Both the position numbers and the translations under genes were made by a program. The notes under the pieces were generated by a model. The model did no database searches. It saw nothing but the letters and a program-made list of their open reading frames with translations, and was not told the origin of the DNA. A stretch of 7,799 nucleotides of DNA from Verrucomicrobiales bacterium (GTDB lineage Bacteria; Verrucomicrobiota; Verrucomicrobiia; Verrucomicrobiales; DEV007), in the NCBI GenBank assembly GCA_007123695.1, contig SLGN01000027.1, positions 1 to 7,799 on the forward strand, read 5' to 3'. Below, piece by piece: positions 1 to 5,995 of this stretch (position 1 is the stretch's first letter; each line of letters starts with the position of its first letter).

Positions 1-330
1 GGTGGCGAAGGGGCCGCGCGAGTCGAACCATTCGGCCGCCTCGAGCCATTCGCAGAAGGCGCGGGCGTCTTCGTAGAGCCCGAGGTGCCGCAGCACGAGG
101 GAGAGCGAGCAGACCGGCTCGTGGTCGGCGGGGAACTGGTGGTGGTCGAAGTTGCCCCGGGCAGGCTCGTGCTCGCCGCCGACGTCGACGACGAAGACCT
201 CGGGGTCGGCGAGATCGGCGGCGGCGGGCTCGCGTCGTTCCACGGGCAGACCGTGCTTCGCCACGAGCAGGCAGCAGGCGAGGAAGTCGTCCTTGTGGGC
301 GCTTCCCGGATGGGTCAGGATACGCTTCAT
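1..330 (-). CDS. MYG1-family protein (DHH-like metal-dependent hydrolase), N-terminal part
   Basis: This gene starts at an ATG at 330 and runs off the left edge. It has 110 codons without a stop, so the C-terminus is missing. Seen in the sequence: an N-terminal THPGSAHKDDFLACCLL segment with His7, His12, Asp14 and Asp15, a DVGG motif at residues 49-52, and FDHHQF at 61-66. This order (THxGxxHxDE-like, DVG, FDHHQ) is the hallmark of the MYG1/UPF0160 family. That family is related to DHH phosphoesterases, and its eukaryotic members are described as 3'-5' RNA exonucleases; the bacterial role is poorly defined. The usual Asp-Glu of the first motif reads Asp-Asp here. The ATG overlaps the TGA of the upstream heptosyltransferase gene by four bases (ATGA). 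I see no clear Shine-Dalgarno sequence, so translation is probably coupled. The family call is fairly secure; the substrate is unknown. Confidence 0.8.
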   Translation of the reverse strand, partial: MKRILTHPGSAHKDDFLACCLLVAKHGLPVERREPAAADLADPEVFVVDVGGEHEPARGNFDHHQFPADHEPVCSLSLVLRHLGLYEDARAFCEWLEAAEWFDSRGPFAT

Positions 331-1442
331 TCTGGGGCGGCTTCGATGCGGTCGAGCACTGCGGACATGGCTGCGGCGACCGTGGCGGGTTCGATGCGGA
401 GCATGCAGCGGTAGTCGACGGGGCACTCGCGCAGGAAGCAGGGGCTGCAATCCGGCTTTTCTTGCACGATTTCGTGCCCGGACCCGATCGGAGAGGTCAG
501 GTCGGGATCGGTCGATCCGAAAACGGCGACGACGGGCACTCCGAGGGCGGCGGCCAGGTGCATGGTGCCGGTGTCGTTGGTCGCGAGCAGGTGGCAGGTC
601 CTCAGTTCGGCGACGAGGCCGGCGATGTCGGTGTCGCCGGCCCGGTTGGCACGAGGTTCGTCGAGCAGGGAGACCAGCTCGTCGCCGATGCTGCGCTCGG
701 CGGGGCTGCCGTAGATGGAGACCCGGATGTCTGAGCCGGGCCGGGCGCGGCGCAGCAGGGCGATGGCTTCGGCGTATCGTTCCACCGGATAGCGTTTCGC
801 GTTGCCGTATTCTGCGCCGGGGCAGAGGCCGAGATGGATCTCGCCCGACTCGCGGGGCGGCGGCGCCGGGGCGGGCGGCAGAGCGAGGATCTCGTCGAGC
901 CGACCCGGATCGGCGCCGAGGGCGCGGACGAGGTCGAGGTAGCGGTGGAGATGGTGCCGGGGAGAATCGGCGGAGACCTCGTCGACGGCCCGGCGGAGAA
1001 GCAGCCGCCGATAGTGTCCGGCGTAGCCGACGAGGGATTTCACGCCGCCGAGGCGCAGTTCCAAGGCCGAGCGGACCGAATTCGGCAGGAGCAGCCCCGC
1101 CGCGAAGGGCCCGTGCTGGCGGAGGAGGCGGCCCACTGCCCACGGAGAGAGCCCCTTGGCAAAGGGCAGTACGGCATCGATGGCGTCGCAAGCTTGCCAA
1201 AGCGGAGCGAGATTCCCGCGGCACGCCACGGCGATATGCGCCGCAGGAAAGGCCCGTCTCAAGGCCCGCACCGCCGGCAGGGACATGCAGGCGTCACCGA
1301 GAGGATTGGGCGAGCGAACCAACCAACTGGCCGTCTCCGGCCACGGCTTCGCGGTTTCGGCGCTGGAATTCATCGCCGTTGAGACCCGGAGGGCGTCCGG
1401 GTCGGGTCGGGAGGCGGTTTCTAGAGCGAAGGTTACGCTCAC
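327..1442 (-). CDS. waaF: Glycosyltransferase family 9, lipopolysaccharide heptosyltransferase II-like
   Basis: The likely role is transfer of L-glycero-D-manno-heptose from ADP-heptose onto the LPS inner core at the cytoplasmic face of the inner membrane. Seen in the 371-residue translation: an N-terminal NPLGDACMSLPAVRAL motif (residues 46-61), CPGAEYG followed by AKRYP (from 207), NDTGTMHLAAALGVPVVAVFG (from 289), STDP and TSP (310-318), and a C-terminal cluster of four cysteines (CSPCFLRECP to Cys346). All are typical of WaaF/GT9 enzymes, and length is slightly above the usual 330-350. Start choice is open. A GTG at 1442 overlaps the secG stop (GTGA) and has a GGAGGG just upstream at short spacing. 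An ATG at 1373 gives a family-like N-terminus but has no visible Shine-Dalgarno. The stop overlaps the next gene's ATG. Another GT9 heptosyltransferase specificity cannot be excluded. Confidence 0.9.
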   Translation of the reverse strand: MSVTFALETASRPDPDALRVSTAMNSSAETAKPWPETASWLVRSPNPLGDACMSLPAVRALRRAFPAAHIAVACRGNLAPLWQACDAIDAVLPFAKGLSPWAVGRLLRQHGPFAAGLLLPNSVRSALELRLGGVKSLVGYAGHYRRLLLRRAVDEVSADSPRHHLHRYLDLVRALGADPGRLDEILALPPAPAPPPRESGEIHLGLCPGAEYGNAKRYPVERYAEAIALLRRARPGSDIRVSIYGSPAERSIGDELVSLLDEPRANRAGDTDIAGLVAELRTCHLLATNDTGTMHLAAALGVPVVAVFGSTDPDLTSPIGSGHEIVQEKPDCSPCFLRECPVDYRCMLRIEPATVAAAMSAVLDRIEAAPE

Positions 1443-2029
1443 TGGCCCTCCGCTTTCTCTGGAGCCGGGGCCGGCTGCGACGGGGCGGCGGCGCCTTCTT
1501 CCGGAGCCGGGGATTCCGGAGCCGGAGCTTCGGGGGTGTCCGCTGCCGCCGGGGCGGGCAGCGAGGTTTCCGGGACCGAAAGATCGGGCAGGGGAATCTC
1601 CGGGGTGGGCAGCAGCGAAGTGGGCGAATCCGCCGTCGTGCCTTCTTCGGCTTCGGCGGGGGCGGGGGCGGGGACCTCCACGGAAATGCCTTCCATGCCG
1701 GGGATGCCGGAAATTCCGGGAGGCAAACCGGGGAGTTCGGGCGTCCTTGCCTCGATCCCTTCGAGGATGTCGCTGGCGGCGCTGGCGCGGAACTCGCGCG
1801 TCTTGATCATGGCGAGGCCGATCGCAGAGACAAAGAAGGCCACGCCGAGATAGGTCGTGAATTTTTGGAGGATGTCGGTGGTGTGGGCACCGAGTGCCGA
1901 GTCGAGCGCGCCGCCGCCGAAGGCCGCGCCGAGACCTTCCTGCTTAGGACGCTGGACAAGGACGATCAGAACCATCAGGATGCTGACCACGATGATCACC
2001 ACCGTCAACAAAATCGAGAGAATTGCCAT
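1439..2029 (-). CDS. secG: Preprotein translocase subunit SecG with long Pro/Ala/Glu-rich C-terminal tail
   Basis: SecG is the small accessory membrane subunit of the SecYEG export channel. From the ATG at 2029 the protein has 196 residues. Seen: a first hydrophobic helix (about residues 3-25), the conserved loop QRPKQEGLGAAFGGG (26-40), a second helix (about 58-75, YLGVAFFVSAIGLAMI), then a positively charged KTR. That is the full two-helix SecG core. Unusually, about 120 more residues follow, rich in Pro, Ala, Glu and Ser with PAPAPAEAEE-, PEAPAPESP- and PAPAPEKAEGQ-like runs and no predicted helix, so the protein is far longer than a minimal SecG of about 75-110. An in-frame GTG at 2056 would add nine residues, but it lies within the likely promoter, so I prefer the ATG. 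It is the first gene of the operon with the heptosyltransferase; its TGA overlaps that gene's GTG. Confidence 0.9.
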   Translation of the reverse strand: MAILSILLTVVIIVVSILMVLIVLVQRPKQEGLGAAFGGGALDSALGAHTTDILQKFTTYLGVAFFVSAIGLAMIKTREFRASAASDILEGIEARTPELPGLPPGISGIPGMEGISVEVPAPAPAEAEEGTTADSPTSLLPTPEIPLPDLSVPETSLPAPAAADTPEAPAPESPAPEEGAAAPSQPAPAPEKAEGQ

Positions 2030-2106
2030 GGGAGGGCGAATATGCGGCACTGCCACCGTCTTGTAAAGGGGCAGTATTTCCCGGGGCGCGGGCCCGGCAC
2101 CGATCC
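2030..2106. other. Divergent intergenic region between secG and recD2
   Basis: This 77-base spacer separates the two divergent starts. It holds the proposed secG promoter and, near recD2, a very G+C-rich segment able to form a 5-bp stem (CCGGG at 2081-2085 with CCCGG at 2093-2097, seven-base loop) ending nine bases before the recD2 ATG. I could not find a convincing -35/-10 pair or Shine-Dalgarno for recD2. Confidence 0.6.
2039..2067 (-). promoter_or_regulatory. Putative sigma-70-type promoter for secG
   Basis: Reading the minus strand, TTTACA (2067-2062, five of six matches to TTGACA) is followed after exactly 17 bases by CATATT (2044-2039, four of six matches to TATAAT). Transcription would start about seven bases further on, which leaves only two or three bases before the secG ATG at 2029. 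That ATG has no Shine-Dalgarno upstream (the bases before it read CGCCCTCCC), which fits a near-leaderless mRNA. This is pattern matching only. Confidence 0.45.
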
Positions 2107-4383
2107 ATGAGCGAGCAAGTCGAGAGCGGCGAGCGCGGCGAAGGCGCCGAGGTGGCGGGCATGGTCCGCGCCGTCGTTTTCCACAACGAGGAGAACGGGT
2201 TCACCATCATGCAGGTCGAGGACGCCCGCGGCGGGCTCGCCACGGTGCGGGGCCGCCTGCCCGCGGCGGTGGCGGGCGAACGCGTCCGGGCCTCGGGCAG
2301 ATGGAAGAGCGACCGCCGCTTCGGGCAGCAGTTCGAGGCCGACCGCATCGAGGCGCTGCCGCCGGAATCGCCCGAGGGCATCACCCGCTTTCTCGCCAGC
2401 GGCCTCATCGACGGCATCGGCCCCGCCTACGCGGCGCGGATCGTGGAGGCCTTCGGCAAGGACACCTTCCGCGTGATCGAGGAAGAGTCGCAGCGCCTCG
2501 AGGAGGTCGCGGGCATCGGGCGGTCGCGGCGGCTCCGCATCAAGGAGTCGTGGAAGCGGCAGAAATCGGTGCGCGACCTCATGATCTTTCTCCACGCCCA
2601 CGGCCTCTCGACGGCGCGGGCCCTGCGGCTCCACAAGATCTACGGGGAGGAGGCGGCGAATGTGCTGCGTGCCGACCCCTACAGACTCGCCCGAGAGATC
2701 CCCGGGGTGGGCTTCCGCACCGCCGACGAGATCGCCCGGCAGATGGGGCAGGCGGTGGATTCGCCGAAGCGTCTCGCCGCCGGCGTTCTGCACGCGCTCG
2801 ACGAGGCGGGTCGGCGCGGTCACTGCGCCCTGCCGCGTGCCGAATTGGTCGCCGAGGCGGCGGCCCTGCTCGAGGCCGGACCGGCTGCGGCGCAGCTCGC
2901 CCTCGACGAACTCGTGCTGGGGGCGCGGGTCGTGGCCGAGGACGGGGAGGCGGACGGGGAGGCGGACGGGGAGGCGCTCGTCTTTCCGAGCGATCTGCAC
3001 GCGGCCGAGGTCGCGGTGGCCGATGCGCTGGTCTCGCTGCTGCGTTCGCCGCCGGCCCTTCCCCCGCTCGACGAGTCGGCGGCGATCGCCTGGTTCGAGC
3101 GCCGCCACTCCCTCGGGCTCTCGCCGGAGCAGGCCGGGGCGGTGCTCGACGCCGCTAGGCACCGCGTCTTCGTCCTGACGGGCGGGCCCGGCACGGGCAA
3201 GACCACCATCCTCCGCGCTCTCGTCGAGATCCTCTCTGCGAAAAAGGTCGCCCCCGTGCTCTGCGCCCCGACCGGGCGGGCGGCGAAGCGTCTTTCCGAA
3301 AGCACCGGTCGCGAGGCGTTCACCCTGCACCGCGCCTTGGAATACCAGCCCGTCGCGGGCTTCGCGCGCAACCGCCAGCGGCCTCTCGCGGGCGATCTCT
3401 TCGTCGTCGACGAGACCTCCATGGTCGATGTGCGGCTGATGGCGAGCTTCCTCGAGGCGGTCCCTGCCCACGGCAGCGTCCTCTTCGTCGGCGACGCCGA
3501 CCAGCTCCCCTCGGTCGGGCCCGGGCGCGTTCTCGCCGACCTCCTCGACAGCGGCGCGGTGCCCTCGGCGAAGCTTTCCCGGATCTTCCGCCAAGGCGTC
3601 GAGAGCCGCATCGTCGGAGCCGCCCACGAGGTCAATGCGGGCCGTCTGCCGCCCCTGGACAATCCCTCCGGGGCCGATTTCTTTTTCTTGCCCCGCGAAG
3701 GGCCCGAGGCGATCTCCGAAACGGTCCTGCACCTCGTCGCCCAGCGCATCCCCGAGAGCTTCGGGCTCCATCCCCGCGACGGCGTGCAAGTGCTGACGCC
3801 GATGAACCGGCAGTCGCTCGGCACCCGCGAGCTGAACGCGCGGCTTCAGGCCCGCATCAACCCGCCCGGCGAGTTCAAGGCCGAGATCGAGCGCTTCGGC
3901 ACGCTCTTCCGCGCCGGCGACAAGGTCATCCAGAACCGGAACAACTACGAGAAGGAGGTCTTCAACGGCGACATCGGCCACCTCGCCCGCATCACCGACG
4001 AACCGGTGTCGGTCGAGGTCGTCTTCGACGGGGCCAAGCGGGTGCTCTACGAGCCGGGCGAACTCGACGAGCTGCAGCTCGCCTACGCCACCACGATCCA
4101 CAAGGCCCAGGGCAGCGAATTCCCCGCCGTCGTCGTGCCCCTCGCCTCGCAGCATTTCCCCATGCTCCAGCGCAATCTCGTCTACACCGCGATCACCCGG
4201 GGAAAGCGGCTCGTCGTGCTCGTGGGCGAGCGCCGCGCTCTGGAGACGGCGGTGCGCCGGCGCGAGGGGGCACGCCGCCATTCCGGGCTGGCCCGGCGTC
4301 TCCGCGAGGCGCTTGCTCGCCGGGACGACGGCGAGGGCGGGACTGCGGAAAGCGGCAATTCGCTGCCGGGGTCGTCGGGCTGA
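2107..4383 (+). CDS. recD2: RecD2-type ATP-dependent 5'-3' DNA helicase (SF1B)
   Basis: RecD2 helicases unwind DNA 5' to 3' and act in DNA repair and replication-fork maintenance outside the RecBCD complex. Seen in 758 residues: an N-terminal domain beginning VRAVVFHNEENGFTIMQV, helix-hairpin-helix-like segments (LIDGIGPAYAARI near 100-112; EIPGVGFRTADEIA near 197-210), Walker A GGPGTGKTT at 359-367, Walker B VVDETSMVD at 433-441, motif III GDADQLPSVGPG at 462-473, motif V-like TTIHKAQGSEF at 662-672, and motif VI VYTAITRGKR at 692-701. Length matches the family (about 715-800). The long N-terminal region before Walker A is what separates RecD2 from RecD of RecBCD. The ATG at 2107 is preferred because the earlier in-frame TTG at 2023 lies inside secG. 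Residues 279-290 are a triple DGEA repeat. The gene stands alone on the plus strand. Confidence 0.95.
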   Translation: MSEQVESGERGEGAEVAGMVRAVVFHNEENGFTIMQVEDARGGLATVRGRLPAAVAGERVRASGRWKSDRRFGQQFEADRIEALPPESPEGITRFLASGLIDGIGPAYAARIVEAFGKDTFRVIEEESQRLEEVAGIGRSRRLRIKESWKRQKSVRDLMIFLHAHGLSTARALRLHKIYGEEAANVLRADPYRLAREIPGVGFRTADEIARQMGQAVDSPKRLAAGVLHALDEAGRRGHCALPRAELVAEAAALLEAGPAAAQLALDELVLGARVVAEDGEADGEADGEALVFPSDLHAAEVAVADALVSLLRSPPALPPLDESAAIAWFERRHSLGLSPEQAGAVLDAARHRVFVLTGGPGTGKTTILRALVEILSAKKVAPVLCAPTGRAAKRLSESTGREAFTLHRALEYQPVAGFARNRQRPLAGDLFVVDETSMVDVRLMASFLEAVPAHGSVLFVGDADQLPSVGPGRVLADLLDSGAVPSAKLSRIFRQGVESRIVGAAHEVNAGRLPPLDNPSGADFFFLPREGPEAISETVLHLVAQRIPESFGLHPRDGVQVLTPMNRQSLGTRELNARLQARINPPGEFKAEIERFGTLFRAGDKVIQNRNNYEKEVFNGDIGHLARITDEPVSVEVVFDGAKRVLYEPGELDELQLAYATTIHKAQGSEFPAVVVPLASQHFPMLQRNLVYTAITRGKRLVVLVGERRALETAVRRREGARRHSGLARRLREALARRDDGEGGTAESGNSLPGSSG
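2941..2976 (+). repeat. Three perfect tandem copies of a 12-bp unit inside recD2
   Basis: GACGGGGAGGCG occurs three times head to tail with no mismatch. It is in frame and encodes DGEA three times (residues 279-290), in the linker between the N-terminal region and the helicase core that begins near residue 310. The unit is a multiple of three, so copy-number change would keep the reading frame. Confidence 0.95.
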
Positions 4384-4394
4384 GGCCGGACGCG

Positions 4395-4415
4395 CCTTGC
4401 CGCAGCAGGGCAGGG
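4395..4415 (+). terminator. Weak hairpin in the convergent recD2/sulfatase gap
   Basis: CCTTGCC (4395-4401) can pair with GGCAGGG (4409-4415), including one G-U pair, around a seven-base loop. It lies in the 40-base gap between two convergent genes, where a terminator is expected, and 12 bases after the recD2 stop. No U-tract follows, so intrinsic termination is doubtful. Confidence 0.25.
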
Positions 4416-4423
4416 GAGACCGC

Positions 4424-5788
4424 TCAACGGGCCTTTTCGGAAACGTCGTCCTCTTCCTGGATCTCCCGCAGCTTGGCCTTCATCTTCGCGAGGCGTTCCG
4501 GTTCGGAGGCCGCCAGATCGGTGGTCTCGTAGGGATCGGACGCGAGGTCGAAGAGTTCGGCGCGATCTTCCTTCTTGGTCAGGATGAGCTTCCAGCCTTT
4601 CTCCTGGATCGCCGCGCCCGACGGGGTGCGCCAGTAGAGCGTGCGTCCCTCGAGGGCGCCGTCGCCATTTCTTCCCGGGAAAAGAAGCGGCCCGACGTCG
4701 CGGCCGTCGAGCTTCCACGACTCCTCGGTCGAGCCCCCGGCGACGGAGAGGAAGGTGGCGGTCCAATCGGCGATGTGGACGGGCGCCTCCACCACCGTTC
4801 CCGCCTCGACCACCCCGGGCCACCGGACGAAGGCCGGAACGCGGATCCCCCCCTCGTAGAGGTCGCCCTTCCAACCGCGCAGGGGCAGATTGTTCCCGAG
4901 AGTGGTGTGGGGGGCGTAGCGGCCGTTGTAGTTCTGGGGCGGCGCGTCCCACGAGCGCTGCCCGCCGTTGTCCGAGGAAAAGACGAAGAGCGTGCTCGCC
5001 GTCTTGCCCGCCTCCTCGATCGCGGCGGCGATGCGGCCGATCTCCTCGTCCATGTGGGTGACGGCCGCGGCGAAATGGCGCCTCCAGATGTCCTCGAACG
5101 TCTCCTCGTAGGGCGCGATCCATTTGGGCGGCTCGTTGAGGGGCGAGTGCGGAGAGTGGTGCGCGACGTAGAGGAAGAAAGGTTCGTCGCCCGACTCGCG
5201 CACGACGCGCACGGCCTCGTCGGTGATGAGGTCGGTGACGTGGCCCGCCTCCTCGACGAATTCGTCGTTGCGGTGCCAGGTCACGTGGTCGCCGAACTTG
5301 TAGCGGTGGGTGTAGGGATCGATCTGCCCGCGCAGGTATCCGTAGGTCGTGTCGAATCCGTAGCCCAGCGGGCGGTGCTCCGGCGTCTCGCCGATGTGCC
5401 ATTTTCCCGAGATATGCGTCCGGTAGCCGAGGCGGCGCAGCTCCTGGGGCAGCCGGGCGTCATTTCCCTGCATCTTCGTGGTTGCGCCGAGGGGGGCGAG
5501 CACGCCGAAGCGGCTCGGAAAGCGCCCCGACAGCAGGCCCACGCGCGTCGGCGAGCAGGTGGGGTAGACGTAGTGCCGATCCAGCTTCGCCCCCTCGGCG
5601 GCGAGCCGGTCGAGGTTGGGCGTGCGGATCTCCGACCCGTGGTAGCCGATGTCGTTCCACCCGAGGTCGTCGGCGAGCACGAAGACGATGTTCGGGCGGG
5701 CCGGGTCCTGCGAAGCGGAAAGGACGCAGACGGATGCGGCCGCGAGCGCGGCGAGGATCGGGGCGGGTGTTCTCGGGGCGGACCTCAT
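4424..5788 (-). CDS. Exported type I (formylglycine) sulfatase, arylsulfatase-like
   Basis: The enzyme hydrolyses sulfate esters; the natural substrate is unknown but could be a sulfated polysaccharide or glycosaminoglycan fragment. Seen in 454 residues: a signal peptide (Arg at 2 and 6, hydrophobic Ala-rich 9-25, probable cleavage after LSA near 25), metal-binding NIVFVLADDLG with Asp40/Asp41, the modification signature CSPTR at 78-82 followed by LLSGR, GKWHIG at 128-133, HHSPHSP at 210-216, SSDNGG at 271-276 (Asp273/Asn274) and RGWKGDLYEGGIRVP with Lys307. Every key residue of the S1 family is present, so it should be active once Cys78 is converted to formylglycine. The layout resembles arylsulfatase B-like subfamilies. 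The ATG at 5788 has a TAGGAT Shine-Dalgarno-like sequence about seven bases upstream. No maturase gene, glycoside hydrolase or transporter is adjacent. It is convergent with recD2 and divergent from glgX. Confidence 0.95.
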   Translation of the reverse strand: MRSAPRTPAPILAALAAASVCVLSASQDPARPNIVFVLADDLGWNDIGYHGSEIRTPNLDRLAAEGAKLDRHYVYPTCSPTRVGLLSGRFPSRFGVLAPLGATTKMQGNDARLPQELRRLGYRTHISGKWHIGETPEHRPLGYGFDTTYGYLRGQIDPYTHRYKFGDHVTWHRNDEFVEEAGHVTDLITDEAVRVVRESGDEPFFLYVAHHSPHSPLNEPPKWIAPYEETFEDIWRRHFAAAVTHMDEEIGRIAAAIEEAGKTASTLFVFSSDNGGQRSWDAPPQNYNGRYAPHTTLGNNLPLRGWKGDLYEGGIRVPAFVRWPGVVEAGTVVEAPVHIADWTATFLSVAGGSTEESWKLDGRDVGPLLFPGRNGDGALEGRTLYWRTPSGAAIQEKGWKLILTKKEDRAELFDLASDPYETTDLAASEPERLAKMKAKLREIQEEDDVSEKAR

Positions 5789-5799
5789 GCGGCGATCCT

Positions 5800-5817
5800 A
5801 GCGGAGCGCCGCTTTTT
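5800..5817 (+). terminator. Short hairpin followed by a T run upstream of the sulfatase start
   Basis: AGCGG (5800-5804) pairs with CCGCT (5809-5813) around AGCG, followed by four more T. Read on the plus strand it resembles a small intrinsic terminator, which would stop transcripts running antisense to the sulfatase gene from reaching glgX. On the minus strand it lies in the sulfatase leader. The stem is only five base pairs, so function is uncertain. Confidence 0.25.
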
Positions 5818-5829
5818 CGGCAAGCCTGC

Positions 5830-5845
5830 GTTCCGTTTCCGGAAC
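5830..5845. promoter_or_regulatory. 16-bp perfect inverted repeat, possible operator or activator site
   Basis: GTTCCG-TTTC-CGGAAC is a perfect dyad with six-base arms and a four-base spacer. It sits between the two divergent starts, 42 bases from the sulfatase ATG and about 65-80 bases before the presumed glgX transcription start. The geometry suits a dimeric regulator, but no cognate protein is in the window. Confidence 0.4.
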
Positions 5846-5884
5846 CCCGCATGCACGCCCCCCGTCCGCACTTTTCGGCGATTC

Positions 5885-5900
5885 TGGCAGAGAACTTGCC
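5885..5900 (+). promoter_or_regulatory. Putative sigma-54 (-24/-12) promoter for glgX
   Basis: TGGCAGAGAACTTGCC matches the RpoN consensus TGGCAC-N5-TTGCW. The GG (5886-5887) and GC (5898-5899) are invariant and exactly 12 bases apart; the mismatches are G for C after TGGCA and C for A/T after TTGC. Transcription would begin near 5911, giving a leader of about 85 bases. I found no good sigma-70 pair in the same stretch. Confidence 0.45.
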
Positions 5901-5995
5901 TAAACCTCGTGTAGTGGAACAAAATCGTCGCATCGCGGCCCGCTGGAAAGTCGGGGGCTTGCGTCTACCTTTGTCCCGCGAGCACAAACCCGAAC

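Larger units (their letters stand above)
5789..5995. other. Divergent regulatory region between the sulfatase gene and glgX
   Basis: This 207-base non-coding stretch is less G+C-rich than the genes in places. Left to right it holds the sulfatase Shine-Dalgarno, a small hairpin with a T run, a 16-bp inverted repeat, a -24/-12-type promoter match facing glgX, and about 85 bases of presumed glgX leader. The plus-strand frames crossing it are arginine-rich and look like shadows. Confidence 0.7.

Noticed and set aside
1439..1700. Possible frameshift fusing a separate protein to SecG
   Set aside because: The frame is continuous, composition is uniform low-complexity Pro/Ala/Glu, and the stop overlaps neatly with the next gene, so a genuine tail is simpler.
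2023..2106. N-terminal extension of RecD2 from a TTG at 2023
   Set aside because: It would overlap the secG start and promoter, and the added residues do not resemble RecD2 N-termini; the ATG at 2107 suffices.
152..2110. 652-codon plus-strand open frame opposite secG and the heptosyltransferase
   Set aside because: Arginine-rich low-complexity translation typical of a shadow frame; the minus-strand genes have clear families.
2005..4281. 758-codon open frame on the minus strand opposite recD2
   Set aside because: It lies entirely antisense to a gene with every helicase motif, has no recognisable domain, and is the usual product of high G+C codon bias. The equal length to RecD2 is coincidence.
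4313..5914. 533-codon plus-strand open frame opposite the sulfatase
   Set aside because: No domain, and its composition mirrors the antisense of a well-supported sulfatase.
5951..5980. Possible imperfect hairpin or riboswitch in the glgX leader
   Set aside because: Only a six-of-seven stem with a long loop, and no match to a known riboswitch core that I can see.
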